Source of the DNA: Norana najaformis
Lineage: Eukaryota > Annelida > Clitellata > Crassiclitellata > Hormogastridae
DNA length: 64,000 nucleotides
Direction of reading: 5' to 3'
Assembly (NCBI GenBank): GCA_964023275.1
Contig: OZ029919.1
Location: forward strand, 4,445,367-4,509,366
Each line of letters starts with the position of its first letter. The first letter of the stretch is position 1. The translations under genes were made by a program, and so were the position numbers. Below, piece by piece: positions 1-9,999 of this stretch. The notes beneath the pieces were generated by a model. The model worked only from the letters and a program-made list of their open reading frames with translations, was not told the origin of the DNA and did not search any database.

Positions 1-12
1 TATTGGAACATC

Positions 13-85
13 TGCGTCCTCACGGGGATTTGAACCTTCTAATACCCGGCTGACAGTCCAGCATGTTAGTCACGAGACTTTCGTT
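13..85 (-). repeat. tRNA-derived SINE head (minus strand)
   Basis: Read on the minus strand, this resembles a tRNA: a box-A-like GTGACTAACATGCTGG, an anticodon-arm-like stretch, and a box-B-like GGTTCAAATCCCC about 35 bases later. No acceptor stem closes, so a tRNA-derived SINE head is more likely than a tRNA gene. Confidence 0.45.
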
Positions 86-110
86 CACTCCCAAATGGAT
101 GCATGTGATC

Positions 111-129
111 GAACCACACACACACACCG

Positions 130-173
<44 letters not shown>

Positions 174-176
174 GCA
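111..176. repeat. (CA)n microsatellite
   Basis: Interrupted CA dinucleotide run directly next to the minus-strand SINE head, possibly its tail. Confidence 0.95.
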
Positions 177-332
177 CAGGCGTAACTGAAAGGCCACGTG
201 TCCAAGGCGAATAAGCGCTGTAAGCAGCGCTTAAGCGAGCAGACCGAGGAACAAGTGTAGTTCTGCGAAACCGAGTCTAATCGCTTGATTCAGCGAAGCT
301 GGGCAATACACGTTCATCTGTCGATAATAAGA

Positions 333-383
333 TGAAGTAGAAAGAGGAGGAAGAAGAGGAGGAAGAGGTGAAAGAGGAGAAGG
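333..383. repeat. purine-only (GA/GAG) tract
   Basis: Almost pure A/G run of about 50 bases. No gene is seen between here and 452. Confidence 0.8.
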
Positions 384-451
384 ACACAAAGGGATTATCA
401 CACGGAATGAATGGGATTCGCTGGTTCAGGCTATATGACAGGTTTTAGGGG

Positions 452-525
452 TGACCGATAGTCTAGTGATTAGCCGGCTGAACTGCCAGCCGAAGGGTCG
501 AGGTTTCAAATCTCCGTCATGACAA
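452..525 (+). repeat. tRNA-derived SINE head (plus strand)
   Basis: It has a box-A-like TAGTCTAGTGATTAGCCGG and a box-B-like GAGGTTTCAAATCTCC at tRNA spacing, then the non-tRNA body that also follows at 16500 and 36010. It is not a tRNA gene, because the stems do not pair fully. Confidence 0.5.
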
Positions 526-559
526 AAAGATTTTGCAGTTTCTCTGTCACTATCGCCCC

Positions 560-1650
560 CTAGCGAACTCAACTATAAATGAGTACACTGACCGCACAAG
601 GTCAGTCGAAAGATGAGACGGCAAGAATGAGAACCGGCCCTCCTGTGCTGAAGCTTATTAAAGTCGGTAGTGCTTCGGACTAAAGGACGCCTCTCGAGAT
701 TAGCTTATAAGGGATTGCTCAACTTCATCTTGTGGTGATGGCAATAGAGTTAGGGAGTTAGTTCTATACTATCGATGTCCTGGTTACGGTTCAGTTTAGA
801 GTAATACGAATAGGGTTATAGAGTTTCTTCTAGTATCAATATTCTCGATGTAGTGTACAATGATGTGTCGTCAAGGCTTGACGCCATGAATTCCTGAATT
901 GGATCAGTGTTGGGTTCATTGTCTTTTGTCGTCAACGATGGCTATTAGTATTCTACTCGATGTGATTTGTACTTCTCAGGTGGAGTAGAGTCGAGAGTCA
1001 ACGAATGTCATTCCCCTTCTAATTCATGGAATCCCATAAGATGATCCAAGGGTGACTGACTTCACATGGACACTCGGCCCAACACATGTTCTGTTATGCC
1101 ATATAGGAACAAGATGCCTAAATGGTTGAGTGAGCGCCTTGAAATGTGAAGGTTGCAGATTCGAGTCTCAAAATGGTATCGCAAAATTTTAACCGCCATC
1201 TTGTTGCTTTGCAATATCAGTATAAATAAATAAATAATGAATGAATGATTGAATGATTGAATGAAATAAAAAAGAAAGATAGAGTAGATAGCGAGCGTGC
1301 TGGAAGTCAGCCAAAAGCGACTGGGTTCTATTCCAGCAAGACGTGATGCAACTGGAACATTCTCTCTGCTATAGTGGCTGGAATTAATCCCTCTTAGGGG
1401 AGTTGTCAGCCATGATGCAACTGAAATATGTATGCATATTTATGTGTCATATATATCTGTACGTGTATATGCCCCTCAGTAAATAAGGCAGAACGGCATC
1501 TTGCGAGTCGAAATGAAAGTCGATGTTGCTTTGCTGACAAGCGGTGAATAGTCGTCGGACTTTCCAGCATAGGCTACTCCTCTTCTCATTCTCATGCATG
1601 GTTTCCTAATTCTACGCATCCACTGCTGGCCACTATAGGTGAAAAAATAG
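560..1650 (+). repeat. composite dispersed repeat R, copy 1
   Basis: First of about ten copies of a ~1.1-kb repeat (others near 16500, 20058, 26745, 28930, 36010, 39580, 43800, 49090 and 57300). Order seen: a GATGAGACGGC-type start, a 500-bp non-coding body, a tRNA-derived SINE at 1112-1265 (box A TGGTTGAGTGAGCG, box B GATTCGAGTC, tail of AATGA units), then a 380-bp segment ending at CTGCTGGCCACTATAGGTG beside a microsatellite. No coding potential is seen. The fixed order suggests it spreads as a unit or by segmental duplication. Confidence 0.75.
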
Positions 1651-1654
1651 AACT

Positions 1655-1683
1655 TTATTTTTTTTGGTTGTTATCATAATCTT

Positions 1684-1731
<48 letters not shown>

Positions 1732-1965
1732 TTATTATTATTATTTTTATTATTAATAATAATAATATTATTATTATTAATAACAATATTAATAATAATA
1801 ATAATAATAATAATAAGAAGAAGAAGAACAACAACAACAACAACAACAATAAGTATAATAATAGAAATAATAATAAATAAATAAATAATAAAAAAATAAA
1901 AAATAACAAATAATTTTAAATATAATAAGTATAACAATAATAACAATAATTAAAATGATAATGAC
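1655..1965. repeat. (TAA)n/(TTA)n microsatellite complex
   Basis: Mixed TAA, TTA, AAG, AAC and TAAA repeats. Paralogue at 29655-29900. The poly-Leu/Ile reading frames here are repeat artefacts. Confidence 0.95.
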
Positions 1966-2094
1966 GAATTAAATGCAACAGTGGCGTAGCTAGCCTTCCG
2001 AGGGCCCTTGTGTAAAGTGAACTTTGGCTATTTTGCTCTAAGTAATTGAGCAACCGGTACTTGGACCCTTTGGGGGCCCGGCGCCCCTGGCGTC

Positions 2095-2380
2095 GTGGAT
2101 TTCATGTGCTTTGCGCAACCTGAACACGCTACGCTTTAAATGGGAACACAAGTTTTCGCAGCTTTCCTACAACTGTTTTCTACAGCAATTGAGTTATCTA
2201 ATAAAGTCCGATGGTTACACGTACGTGACGGGTGCCGCCATGTCACACCCAATGCGAAACTAACATACAGCTTTCTAGGACTAAGTAAAATTCGAAAGAA
2301 GCAAATGCTAAACACAACGGTTATCATTTCACTGAAGTCAATTGTCCAACAAGATAGAACAATGGTCTAAAACAACTGAA
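2095..2380 (-). mobile_element. LINE ORF2 5' fragment (degenerate)
   Basis: The minus-strand translation (for example ...CNHRTLLDNSIAVEN...) matches the segments at 30005, 18181, 37700 and 50750. There the sequence leads into APE-endonuclease-like codons with a SADVH-type stretch resembling the GDVHPNPGP region of CR1/L2 ORF2. It lies just downstream of the SCP1 3' end and so belongs to the duplicated gene unit. Assignment rests on the better copies. Confidence 0.4.
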
Positions 2381-2526
2381 AAATTCAGCTTTAGAACAGA
2401 GGCATATTGAAATAAAAGCATACTTACATACATTGTGCAAATGAAGGGCATGGACTCTGAACGTTACTGGTGCATACGCATTGTGTAAGAAATAAAACGA
2501 ATATTGAGTATTAAATTATTTTCAAT

Positions 2527-2532
2527 TTTAAT
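2527..2532 (-). promoter_or_regulatory. SCP1 polyadenylation signal (ATTAAA)
   Basis: Minus-strand ATTAAA about 290 bases after the SCP1 stop. SCP2 (12293-12298), SCP3 (18628-18633) and SCP5 (38143-38148) carry canonical AATAAA at the matching place, which supports a 3' UTR of about 290 bases. Confidence 0.6.
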
Positions 2533-2818
2533 AAATCATATATCGTAAGGTATAGAAATTAAACAGTTATAAATTTCTATCAAATGCCAGTGAAAGTCAA
2601 TATACCAAGTCTCCAAAGCGTATGAATGAAACTAAAAATCACAAACGCCTCCAAACAGATCAAATAAGTATCAGGCCCCAATTGTTTTCAAACTATGCAA
2701 AAATGTTCATTGAACACTTTAAAATCGGCGTTTAAAGGAAATAAAATTTCCATCCGTTACAAGAAGTCAACTACGCCACATTTTGCCAGAAGATTGGATT
2801 TCGTTGATCATTATGCAG

Positions 2819-3820
2819 TTACTCCAACGGTCCAAAAAAGACTTGATACGGGCTTTTTTCATCTTCAGACAAGAAAAAATCAAGAAAGGCTGTAGTCATC
2901 TCATCTTTGCTCAGCTTCCCATCGTGGTTGGTATCGATAGCATTGAATGCTATCTTTGCAAAGCTCACGCCCGTGCCCACGCTTTCAAATAACCTTCGGT
3001 GTTCGTCTTCTTGCAGAAAGCCATCTTCGTTAGTGTCTAAAGCTTCCACGAAGCACCGACATTCTTCAGTAAGAAGGGCCTTGAATCCCTCATCATTTCG
3101 TTGGTTCTTTAGGGATTCAATAAACACCGGTTCGGTTATCTGTTGACTATTGGTTCCGGCCAACTTACTATAATTTTGCCACACCTACAACGGAATATAA
3201 GCTCGAATTGGCATTTATTACTTAAAGTATTATTATTCTCGCCTAAAAATCATCCAGTCTGATGAGCAGTTGTAGCAATGTAAATTTGTGAATGTTAATC
3301 TGTTTACAAGTCATGAGTTAAGTTACGTCTGCAATAAGAAGCAGATCTCCAAAAACATATTATTTGTCCATCTTCGTCTCTTTAAAGCAATCTTGAACAA
3401 CCAAACCCATGTCTTACATCAGCTTCTCCCCCACCAGTTAAAACCCTCAGTAATCCCTACGGCCCCACACCCATGATCGTATTATTCTTCCCGCTGATAA
3501 TTTAACGCAAAAATGTTTTATTATTAGGATGTTGTAGGCATATTAGGTTTTTCTTGTGTTCTTAAATACCTGTAAACCGATGTGCGATTAGCTATTGCTT
3601 AATAAATAATAAACCTACTAACTGATTTACTTTATCTGTTGGCAATTCTTACGTTGCTTAAGCTTTTCCGGATCCTTTCTTGTCGTGCGGAATCCAGGTT
3701 TTCGTTCTCACAAAATCGCTCGCCAAACATCTCGATGTCCCTCTTTGTTACTACACCGTCGCCATCCATGTCCAGTACGCTGAAATATCTCTTCATTTTC
3801 TTCACCCAAAACTCAGACAT
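2819..3820 (-). CDS. sarcoplasmic calcium-binding protein, SCP1 (two coding exons)
   Basis: Cytosolic Ca2+ buffer of muscle, SCP family; 177 aa against 174 for the annelid protein. Exon 1 is 3653-3820 (residues 1-56) and exon 2 is 2819-3184 (residues 57-177). The phase-0 intron has AAC|GTAAGA donor and GTTGTAG acceptor. EF-hand loops: I at residues 17-28 (DMDGDGVVTKRD), III at 106-117 (DTNEDGFLQEDE), IV at 140-151 (DTNHDGKLSKDE); all keep acidic positions 1 and 12. The site II region (about 65-95) has no usable loop, as in annelid SCPs. The C-terminus is FFGPLE. The ATG is chosen because all paralogues share MS[EA]FWVKK. Upstream lie a 5'-UTR splice acceptor (exon side 3897) and a TATA/first-exon module at 6561-6620. 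A 2.2-kb element sits in the 5'-UTR intron. Family assignment is secure; expression is not shown. Confidence 0.9.
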
Positions 3821-3897
3821 TCTGACGAGGCTGTGATGACAGGGCTTCGAGTATATATTAGTATATATATTTCTAATGACATGAGATTTTTCAATTG

Positions 3898-3912
3898 CTG
3901 AAAGATAAAGAT
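3898..3912 (-). promoter_or_regulatory. 5'-UTR intron acceptor of SCP1
   Basis: Minus-strand pyrimidine tract ending TTATCTTTCAG, 78 bases before the ATG. The same acceptor is at 52386-52400 (SCP6), 19752-19766 (SCP3), 39273-39287 (SCP5) and 31826-31840 (SCP4); SCP2 has TTTTTTAG at 13389. It fits a noncoding first exon spliced to the ATG exon. Confidence 0.6.
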
Positions 3913-4118
3913 ATTCATTTGCAATTTATTGCAGTCATTAATAGACGCTTATAATAAGTTTTGAGACTGCGGCAATGAGACTGCATCTATATCGTCCAAG
4001 AGCGACATTTTCCTAAGATTTGAGTGACAGTCAAGTAGTGTAAGCCCATGGTCAGCATAATCGTTAGCTCATCCAGAAAGGATTAAAGACAGTGAAAAGG
4101 CTGCCAACGAGTCCGTCG

Positions 4119-4124
4119 TTATAA

Positions 4125-4200
<76 letters not shown>
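4119..4200. repeat. (TAG)n(TAA)n compound microsatellite, left flank
   Basis: A GTA run followed by an ATA run. The same two-part repeat recurs at 6268-6339, on the other side of the inserted element. Confidence 0.95.
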
Positions 4201-4203
<3 letters not shown>

Positions 4204-4498
4204 GGTCAACATAGAAATCGTTACTGACTGGAAAAGGCCCTAATGTGTAGCATCTTGGTGTGCTGAACACGAATATAACCATAAAAATTTTTTATTGGCT
4301 CTCGTTTTGAAAATATTTCATATAGTTCATTTTTTATGTTTCACCATGTAAATTTATGCAGTAGGACTGCGACAATATCCTAAATAAGTCTAGAATGATG
4401 TAATATTCCACCTCATTGCATAATCCCATCATGGACACATCATGCACAGTTGATTACGTCATTTTCTGATGCAATGTAAAACTACAGCCAGTCGGCTG

Positions 4499-4535
4499 CT
4501 GACGTAAGATGACGTCAGCAGTGTACTATATAAAG
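4499..4535 (+). promoter_or_regulatory. CRE sites and TATA box ahead of the 540-aa ORF
   Basis: Palindromic TGACGTCA at 4510-4517, a half-similar TGACGTAA at 4499, and TATATAAAG at 4527-4535, 115 bases before the ATG. A TTACGTCA at about 4455 adds a third CREB/ATF-like site. This is a compact polymerase II promoter by sequence. Confidence 0.6.
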
Positions 4536-4649
4536 CGAGTCGGAACGGTTGAGCATTTACAATATTACAGACTTTGTGCGAGACAGTTTAAGTTACTGTT
4601 TTATTAAACTATTATTACTTTATCCATTTAGATACAATACAGAACAGTA

Positions 4650-6269
4650 ATGCCTCGGAAGTGCGTAAATACTGTGGACAACTTTTGTTACATTTGTGGG
4701 GAAGTGACATTTGCCAACCAGAAGAAAAGTATCACTTATCAAGTCAAGAAGGCATATCATGCTTACTTCGAATGCAAGGTTGGTGACCAAGACAAGCCAT
4801 GGGCCCCGCATATATGCTGTGCTACATGTACAACACAGCTTTCACAGTGGTTGAATGGCAAAAGACCATCAATGCCGTTTGCAGTTCCCATGGTGTGGAG
4901 AGAGCAAAGCAACCACGTAGATGACTGTTACTTCTGCTTGGTTCCTCCTCTTTCCGGTGGAATAACGAAGCAAAAGAAGTCGACAATAGTCTACCCAAAC
5001 ATTCCGTCAGCATTGAGACCAGTTCCACATGGTGATGGACTTCCTATTCCAGAACCTCCAGCAGAATATATTTTCCTTGATTCATCTGATGAGGACAAGG
5101 GTGAGCCGACATGTTCTTCTCCTGGTCCGTCAGCGTGCAGTGATCCCGATTTTCACTGTGGTGCATCATCAACCCCACACAGAATAACACAGGAAGAACT
5201 AAATGACCTTGCTCGTGATTTGGACTTATCCAAAAACAAGGCAGAATTGCTAGGATCAAGACTCCAACAATGCAATCTTCTAGAAGAAGATGTCACAATT
5301 ACTTCATATAGAAAGCGCCATCAGCAGTTGGAACCTTTCTTTGTGAAGGAAGGTAATCTGGTATTCTGTTCCAATATTGACGACCTCATGAATGCCTTAC
5401 AGATCACTCATGACCCACAAGAATGGAGACTCTTTGTAGACTCTTCAACACTGAGTCTTAAGGCTGTGCTTTTGCACAATGGAAACCGTCTTCCATCTAT
5501 TCCATTAGCGCATGCTGTCCACATGAAAGAGACATACGATAACCTAAAACAGCTACTGCATTCCATTGACTATAACAGGTACAAATGGCACCTGTGTGGT
5601 GATTTGAAGGTAGTTGCCATTTTAATGGGACTGCAGCAAGGATATACAAAATATATGTGTTTCTTGTGTGAGTGGGATAGCCGAGCAAGAGAGTTGCACT
5701 ACGTGCGGAAGGAATGGACTCCCAGACAAAACATAGCAGTTGGACAGAAGAATATCCAGCACCCAGCTCTGGTCGAGGCTCACAAAATCCTACTACCACC
5801 CCTTCACATCAAACTAGGTTTGGTGAAGAACTTCGTGAAAGCCATGGACCGCACTTCGCCAGCTTTCCGATACCTGCATGAAAAATTCCCTCGACTCAGC
5901 GAAGCAAAGATTAAAGAGGGAGTTTTTGTGGGTCCTCAGATTAGAGAACTCTTCAAAGATGACCGCTTCAACAACTTGCTGGAGGGTGATGCGAAACAAG
6001 CATGGAATGCTTTTTGTCTAGTGTCTACAGACATTCTGGGGAATGTTAGGGCAGAAAACTACAAGGAACTAGTAGAAGACATGCTCAAGCAGTACCAGAA
6101 ATTTCGCTGCAATATGTCTCTGAAGATGCATTTCCTTCATTCCCATCTGGATTTCTTCCCTGACAACTGTGGTATGGTTAGTGACGAAGATGGCGAACGT
6201 TTTCATCAAGATATCGCAACAATGGAGCAAAGGTACCAGGGAAAATGGTCCACTACAATGTTGGCTGAC

Positions 6270-6272
<3 letters not shown>
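4650..6272 (+). CDS. 540-aa zinc-finger-like protein of a transposon-associated family
   Basis: Function unknown. I recognise the type: predicted proteins scattered in arthropods, cnidarians and molluscs with a Cys-rich N-terminus and a conserved body, usually in repeats. N-terminal pairs C13-x2-C16, C57-x2-C60 and C93-x2-C96 suggest zinc binding. A Ser/Asp-rich linker covers about 125-165. The body keeps motifs typical of relatives: EWRLFVDSSTLSLKAVLLHN (about 257-276), CFLCEWDSR (about 339), LPPLHIKLGL and a GERFHQDI-like end. Relatives as I recall them continue past MLADY; here GAC is followed directly by the TAG of the microsatellite, so the C-terminus is probably truncated. The frame is otherwise uninterrupted over 1.6 kb, which implies recent activity or selection. 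No intron is evident. Confidence 0.7.

Positions 6273-6339
<67 letters not shown>
6268..6339. repeat. (TAG)n(TAA)n compound microsatellite, right flank
   Basis: Same two-part structure as 4119-4200. Its first TAG is the stop codon of the 540-aa ORF. Confidence 0.95.
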
Positions 6340-6340
<1 letters not shown>

Positions 6341-6452
6341 CATGAGCACATCAACGAAGACTAGCCATCCCAGAGAAATGCTGCTCCTAATTTTTATAAC
6401 CCTATAATCCTGAGGAATAACATGCACCTTGGGGAAAATTATAATATCAATA

Positions 6453-6457
<5 letters not shown>

Positions 6458-6510
<53 letters not shown>
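6458..6510. repeat. (TAA)n microsatellite
   Basis: Perfect run; the paralogue near 32203-32228 is shorter and interrupted. Confidence 0.95.
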
Positions 6511-6511
<1 letters not shown>

Positions 6512-6560
6512 AAAAGAAAGACCCATGAGCGTGTTGCAACACGTCCATGACCAAACTTAC

Positions 6561-6620
6561 CACAAACCTTGATTGCTGGCGTCTCTTTGCGAATAGGCTC
6601 GTGACGTTTGCCTCTTTATA
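6561..6620 (-). promoter_or_regulatory. SCP1 TATA box and noncoding first exon
   Basis: Minus strand: GGTATAAAGAGGC (TATAAA at 6615-6620), then about 30 bases later a short putative exon (...GACGCCAGCAATCAAGG...) ending GTG|GTAAGT with the donor at 6559-6560. This pairs with the acceptor at 3898. The same unit precedes SCP2, SCP4 and SCP6. The start site is inferred from TATA spacing. Confidence 0.55.
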
Positions 6621-6784
6621 CCGAACCTCGCAAGACAAAAAATAATAAATTTCGATTCCAATAACCGCTATCTTTGGCACCTGCTCTTAATAACTTATTC
6701 TTCAGAGGATATTAATAGCCCCGAGCCCTAAACAAAAGTTTCATATTGCATCGACTTCTATTATATAAGATCACTCATTACCTG

Positions 6785-7080
6785 CGCCCACGTGTTTGAT
6801 GCAGGAATGATGAATGATTAATAGCAGGCTTCGGAGGCACCGTTGTCGTCATTACGATGAAACTTTGGGTGTGGAGATGAATTAATGTTTTAATTAAAGT
6901 TTTCTCAACGATGATGATTAGTAATTCTTCCACAAGACAGAGTTAAATAAAGTGAAACATTTCGGCATTCCTGGGCACCTAGAATATGACATACACTTAT
7001 ACAATAAAAGAGACCGGTGCATCACTGTTGGTAGATATTGTGTTTGTCGTTATTTATGCGATGGATTGCAGTATGATGAG
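6785..7080 (-). promoter_or_regulatory. distal upstream module of the SCP1 unit
   Basis: Contains a donor-like GCGCAG|GTAATG and then a ~250-bp block (AATTAATGTTTTAATTAAAG..., AATAAAGTGAAA..., TTCTAGGCACC-type) that recurs near 8870, 10860, 15165, 32570 and 34470. The TATA seen in other copies (CATTATAAAG) is degenerate here. It could be an alternative first exon plus enhancer, or simply part of the duplicated unit. Confidence 0.35.
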
Positions 7081-7480
7081 ATGGGAGCTGATTTTGTGTC
7101 ATAAAGTAATAAGGTAATTAATTCTGTCAAATTAAACTGCCATGTGACCCCTACTTTCTGTTCAACTAGATACGATTGAATGGATCTTACTTATTCACTT
7201 TACTAGCAGTGAATATCTATACAAACTTGGGGTTCGTCACCTACTATGATCATTAGAGGTCTGACTTGTGCTTGTATTAGATATCTAAGTGGAAATTACA
7301 AAGGTATTGCAATTGCTCGTTATGTCCACTATCCACAACATTCATTTATATTTGATTTAATGAAGTAGTCAATGTTCAGTGATACAACTCAATTCAAATA
7401 CAGCCAAATCTCCATATATATTAACCATATATCCATATATTCCTAACTCGTTCTAAACTAGACCAGCTTCTTATTTAAGC
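7080..7480. other. no recognisable feature
   Basis: AT-rich DNA shared with 32800-33200. I see no gene or repeat signature. Confidence 0.5.
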
Positions 7481-7481
7481 C

Positions 7482-7482
<1 letters not shown>

Positions 7483-7541
<59 letters not shown>
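7483..7541. repeat. (TTA)n microsatellite
   Basis: Perfect TTA run. The paralogue at 33203-33270 is TAA followed by TTA. Confidence 0.95.
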
Positions 7542-7544
7542 CAT

Positions 7545-8480
7545 CATTATTCTAACCTTCCATGTTGAACTATGGCCATTTACTCCCCTTTGACTTCTTG
7601 CTTTTACTTGCAGAAGATGTCTTGCAATAAACTAGTTTTCTCTGACCTTTGTCTTCAGAATGTCCTCGTAGAAATGATGTTTGAACTGTTATCATTCACC
7701 AAGTCCAGACTCTCATTCACGACCGTCTCAATACGATGCGTCGACAGATTTCATAGAAGGTGCCTTCATCTTCTCTCAGTTCGTACTCACGACTCACTCC
7801 TTACAGTCCCAAAGAATGGCTTTTTGACGACAAACGGCTTATACAGATAAGTCTGTTTCACAACTCGTATGGATTACATCCACAATCGTTCAGTTTCATA
7901 ACTCCGTCGTAACGCAACAGCTACGGTAGGCTAAACAACGCTACTCGTGAACTACTTCCAGTTCATCGGCGAGTACGCAGTCAACAAGAGGAAAAGTCTG
8001 ACAGAACTGCACTACATCCCGGAGCTACGCTGAATTTCACTCAAACCTTTCCAGTTCACCATCCAGCCGTAGATTAAACTTGCAAACACCGCATTCGTCT
8101 CTTATTGCATCGAAGATTCGATACAGATGTCACACTACGATTGGCTGAGTCGATCGTCTGTTTATTTCACCACATTTTAATGCGTTGAAGATTTGACTGT
8201 CTTCCTAATCTCGTCTGTTTCCTTACACACGTTAGATCCGCAGTCACTGCAAAGACTCCTCTTCATTGGTTCCTATCCTCTGCGCAGTGACAAATCGTCC
8301 GCAACACCATTGGTTATAATTCCAACAACGTAATTCGGTCATTGGCTAAGGCGTCCGTTTGTCAACAAGGCAAATTCGACTCTCAAACTCTCTCAAAATG
8401 TCACCAAATTAATCCATCGCTATCCAAACTATTTGGTAATAAAATAAGTTCAAACAATGTTCTAAATTTTCCCCAGCTTA
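7545..8480. repeat. unclassified duplicated segment
   Basis: Closely matched by 33275-34170. It contains a 92-codon frame (7572-7850) that is not kept over its first part in the paralogue, with stops in all frames downstream. No protein family is recognised. It could be an old repeat or an unrecognised UTR. Confidence 0.5.
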
Positions 8481-8839
8481 GTTGATTTTTACTATCTAAG
8501 CTGGCACTGCTAATTTTAATATTAGTATAGTCTAATGCTGTCTGCAAATCTTACATATTATGAACTGAACTTTTATGCTAAAATATCCAGAAAAAAACAT
8601 CAATAATCAGTACTGATAATACAACTGAAATTACTACTAAAATTACTACAAAATGCGAGGATATTCTTAGACTTAGTCTACAACGTTATGCATGTGTATG
8701 CCTAGACTCGACTCATCTATAAGACGCAAATCTCGTTGCAAAAGCTAACGCATCGCAAGGAATCGTCGAGAGCTAAATCTGCTCAGGTCTTATAAGAATC
8801 AAATTTCTGTATACACAATCACCAGTGCTTCGTCGCAGG

Positions 8840-9130
8840 TTTCCAGCCACTGCTGTGACCTTTATAATGTGATTGTGGGCATGGAGCTGAATTAATGTTT
8901 TAATTAAAGTATCCTCTAAGATGACAATAAGTCATTATTCCTCTAGGCATAGTCAAATAAAGTGAAATGTTTCGTATTTCTAGGCACCTAAAATATGATA
9001 TACACGTACACAAAACATGAGGACATTGGTATGCATAAAGCTTGTCTTTATTATATTGCGATGGGTTGCGATATAATGAGATAACAGTTAGTTTTATGTC
9101 ATAAACTAATCAGCTCATTAATTCTGCGAA
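8840..9130 (-). promoter_or_regulatory. TATA-bearing upstream module without coding exon
   Basis: Minus-strand CATTATAAAGGTC (TATAAA at 8861-8866) in front of a donor-like CTG|GTGATT, followed upstream by the conserved ~250-bp block. Paralogue at 34440-34710. No SCP ATG exon lies within reach downstream, so it looks like an orphan promoter. Confidence 0.4.
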
Positions 9131-9905
9131 ATTAAGCATGTGTGTACCATGCTTGTATATGCCTAGACTCGATCCATCTATAAGACGCAAATCTCGTTGC
9201 AGAAACTAGCGCATCGCAAAAGAAGTCGTCGAGCTAAATCTGCTGAGGTCTTAGAAGAATTGCACAGTTATATAATTTTCTGTATTTATTATAGTGTTAA
9301 AACACTCAGTTGACTCATGGATGGAATGCTTGGAAGGAAGTCAAGCTTTGATCAATTGTTAAGATTAGATTAGATCAGCCACGTAGGCTTACTACGGTCA
9401 ATGATTAGGCCTATCACAAGAGTACAAATAAGTCAGTCGTTCAAAATAATATAAGCCGTACGGAAATGGGTCGGATCGGTTTCCATAATCTTTGTCGAAG
9501 AATAAAGCTGCTTTACTTTGTTAGTAGCGTGACTTTTAAAAATAAGTTGGTCATAGGCTTGTATAACATTTCATCCGACTTCCGTTTCTGTTAGGAGTTT
9601 AGCGAGCAGTCTAATTTTCAACAGGTTATCTCGAAATTATCAACTCAAAATATCGGGCTTTTTAGACATTTAGACCCAACATATCAAGAACAGGAATCAT
9701 TTTTTATCCCGATGACCGCTTTCTTTGCTAATAACTTATCTTTACAAGATATTAACTTTTCAAAGAACTACAACTTCCGTACTAAAAATAGCACAATTTT
9801 AAAAGATTGTAAGCCTGTACAACATTTTATCCAACTTGCAACACCTTAGCAAAAGACTGATTTCCGACAGGTTATCCATTAACTATTTACTCGAAATATA
9901 GAACT
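9130..9905. other. unassigned AT-rich segment
   Basis: The first ~590 bases are shared with 34740-35320 (the shared part ends near 9720). No coding exon is seen until the EF-hand exon at 9916. Confidence 0.5.
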
Positions 9906-9915
9906 TCTGCCTTAG

Positions 9916-9998
9916 CAAAGAGAAAACCTTCTTCAAATACTTCGATCGTGATCGCAAGTCGGGCTTTATAGCGAAGAAAGATTTTGAAGAAATAACAG
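9916..9998 (+). pseudogene. isolated EF-hand exon, plus strand
   Basis: After an acceptor-like TTCTGCCTTAG, 83 bases read AKEKTFFKYFDRDRKSGFIA then KKDFEEIT, ending ACAG|GTATTG. It aligns with SCP exon 1 around loop I (RYFKVLDTDGDGVFTKKDFE), with one extra residue in the loop. Its orientation is opposite to the SCP array and no partner exons are found. It is a gene remnant or one exon of an unseen EF-hand gene. I cannot exclude that it still functions. Confidence 0.5.
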
Positions 9999-9999
9999 G

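Larger units (their letters stand above)
4126..6340 (+). mobile_element. 2.2-kb element absent from the paralogous site
   Basis: The paralogous segment (about 32030-32095) runs straight from GAGTCCGTCG through a short TAG/TAA repeat to GAGCACATCAACGAAG. Here 2.2 kb lies between the same flanks. The insert carries its own promoter-like DNA and a 540-aa ORF. It has no RT, no visible transposase triad and no clear terminal repeats; CTGGTCAACAT (about 4203) against the complement of the right end (CTAGTCAGCCAACATT) is only a weak match. It could be an unusual DNA element or a captured gene. It lies inside the SCP1 5'-UTR intron. Confidence 0.65.

Noticed and set aside
1112-1185. tRNA-like sequences (also at 452, 24495, 56805 and 60030) as real tRNA genes
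   Set aside because: Box A and B are recognisable but the acceptor and anticodon stems do not pair, and each is followed by a repeat body: SINEs.
1655-1946. Long hydrophobic reading frames (poly-Leu, poly-Ile, poly-Tyr) here and at 4064, 6269, 17452, 23127, 29633, 36889, 44835 and 57482
   Set aside because: They are translations of TAA, TTA, TAG and related microsatellites.
7572-7850. 92-codon frame with a paralogue at 33281-33565
   Set aside because: Start region and frame are not conserved between the two copies and no family is recognised.
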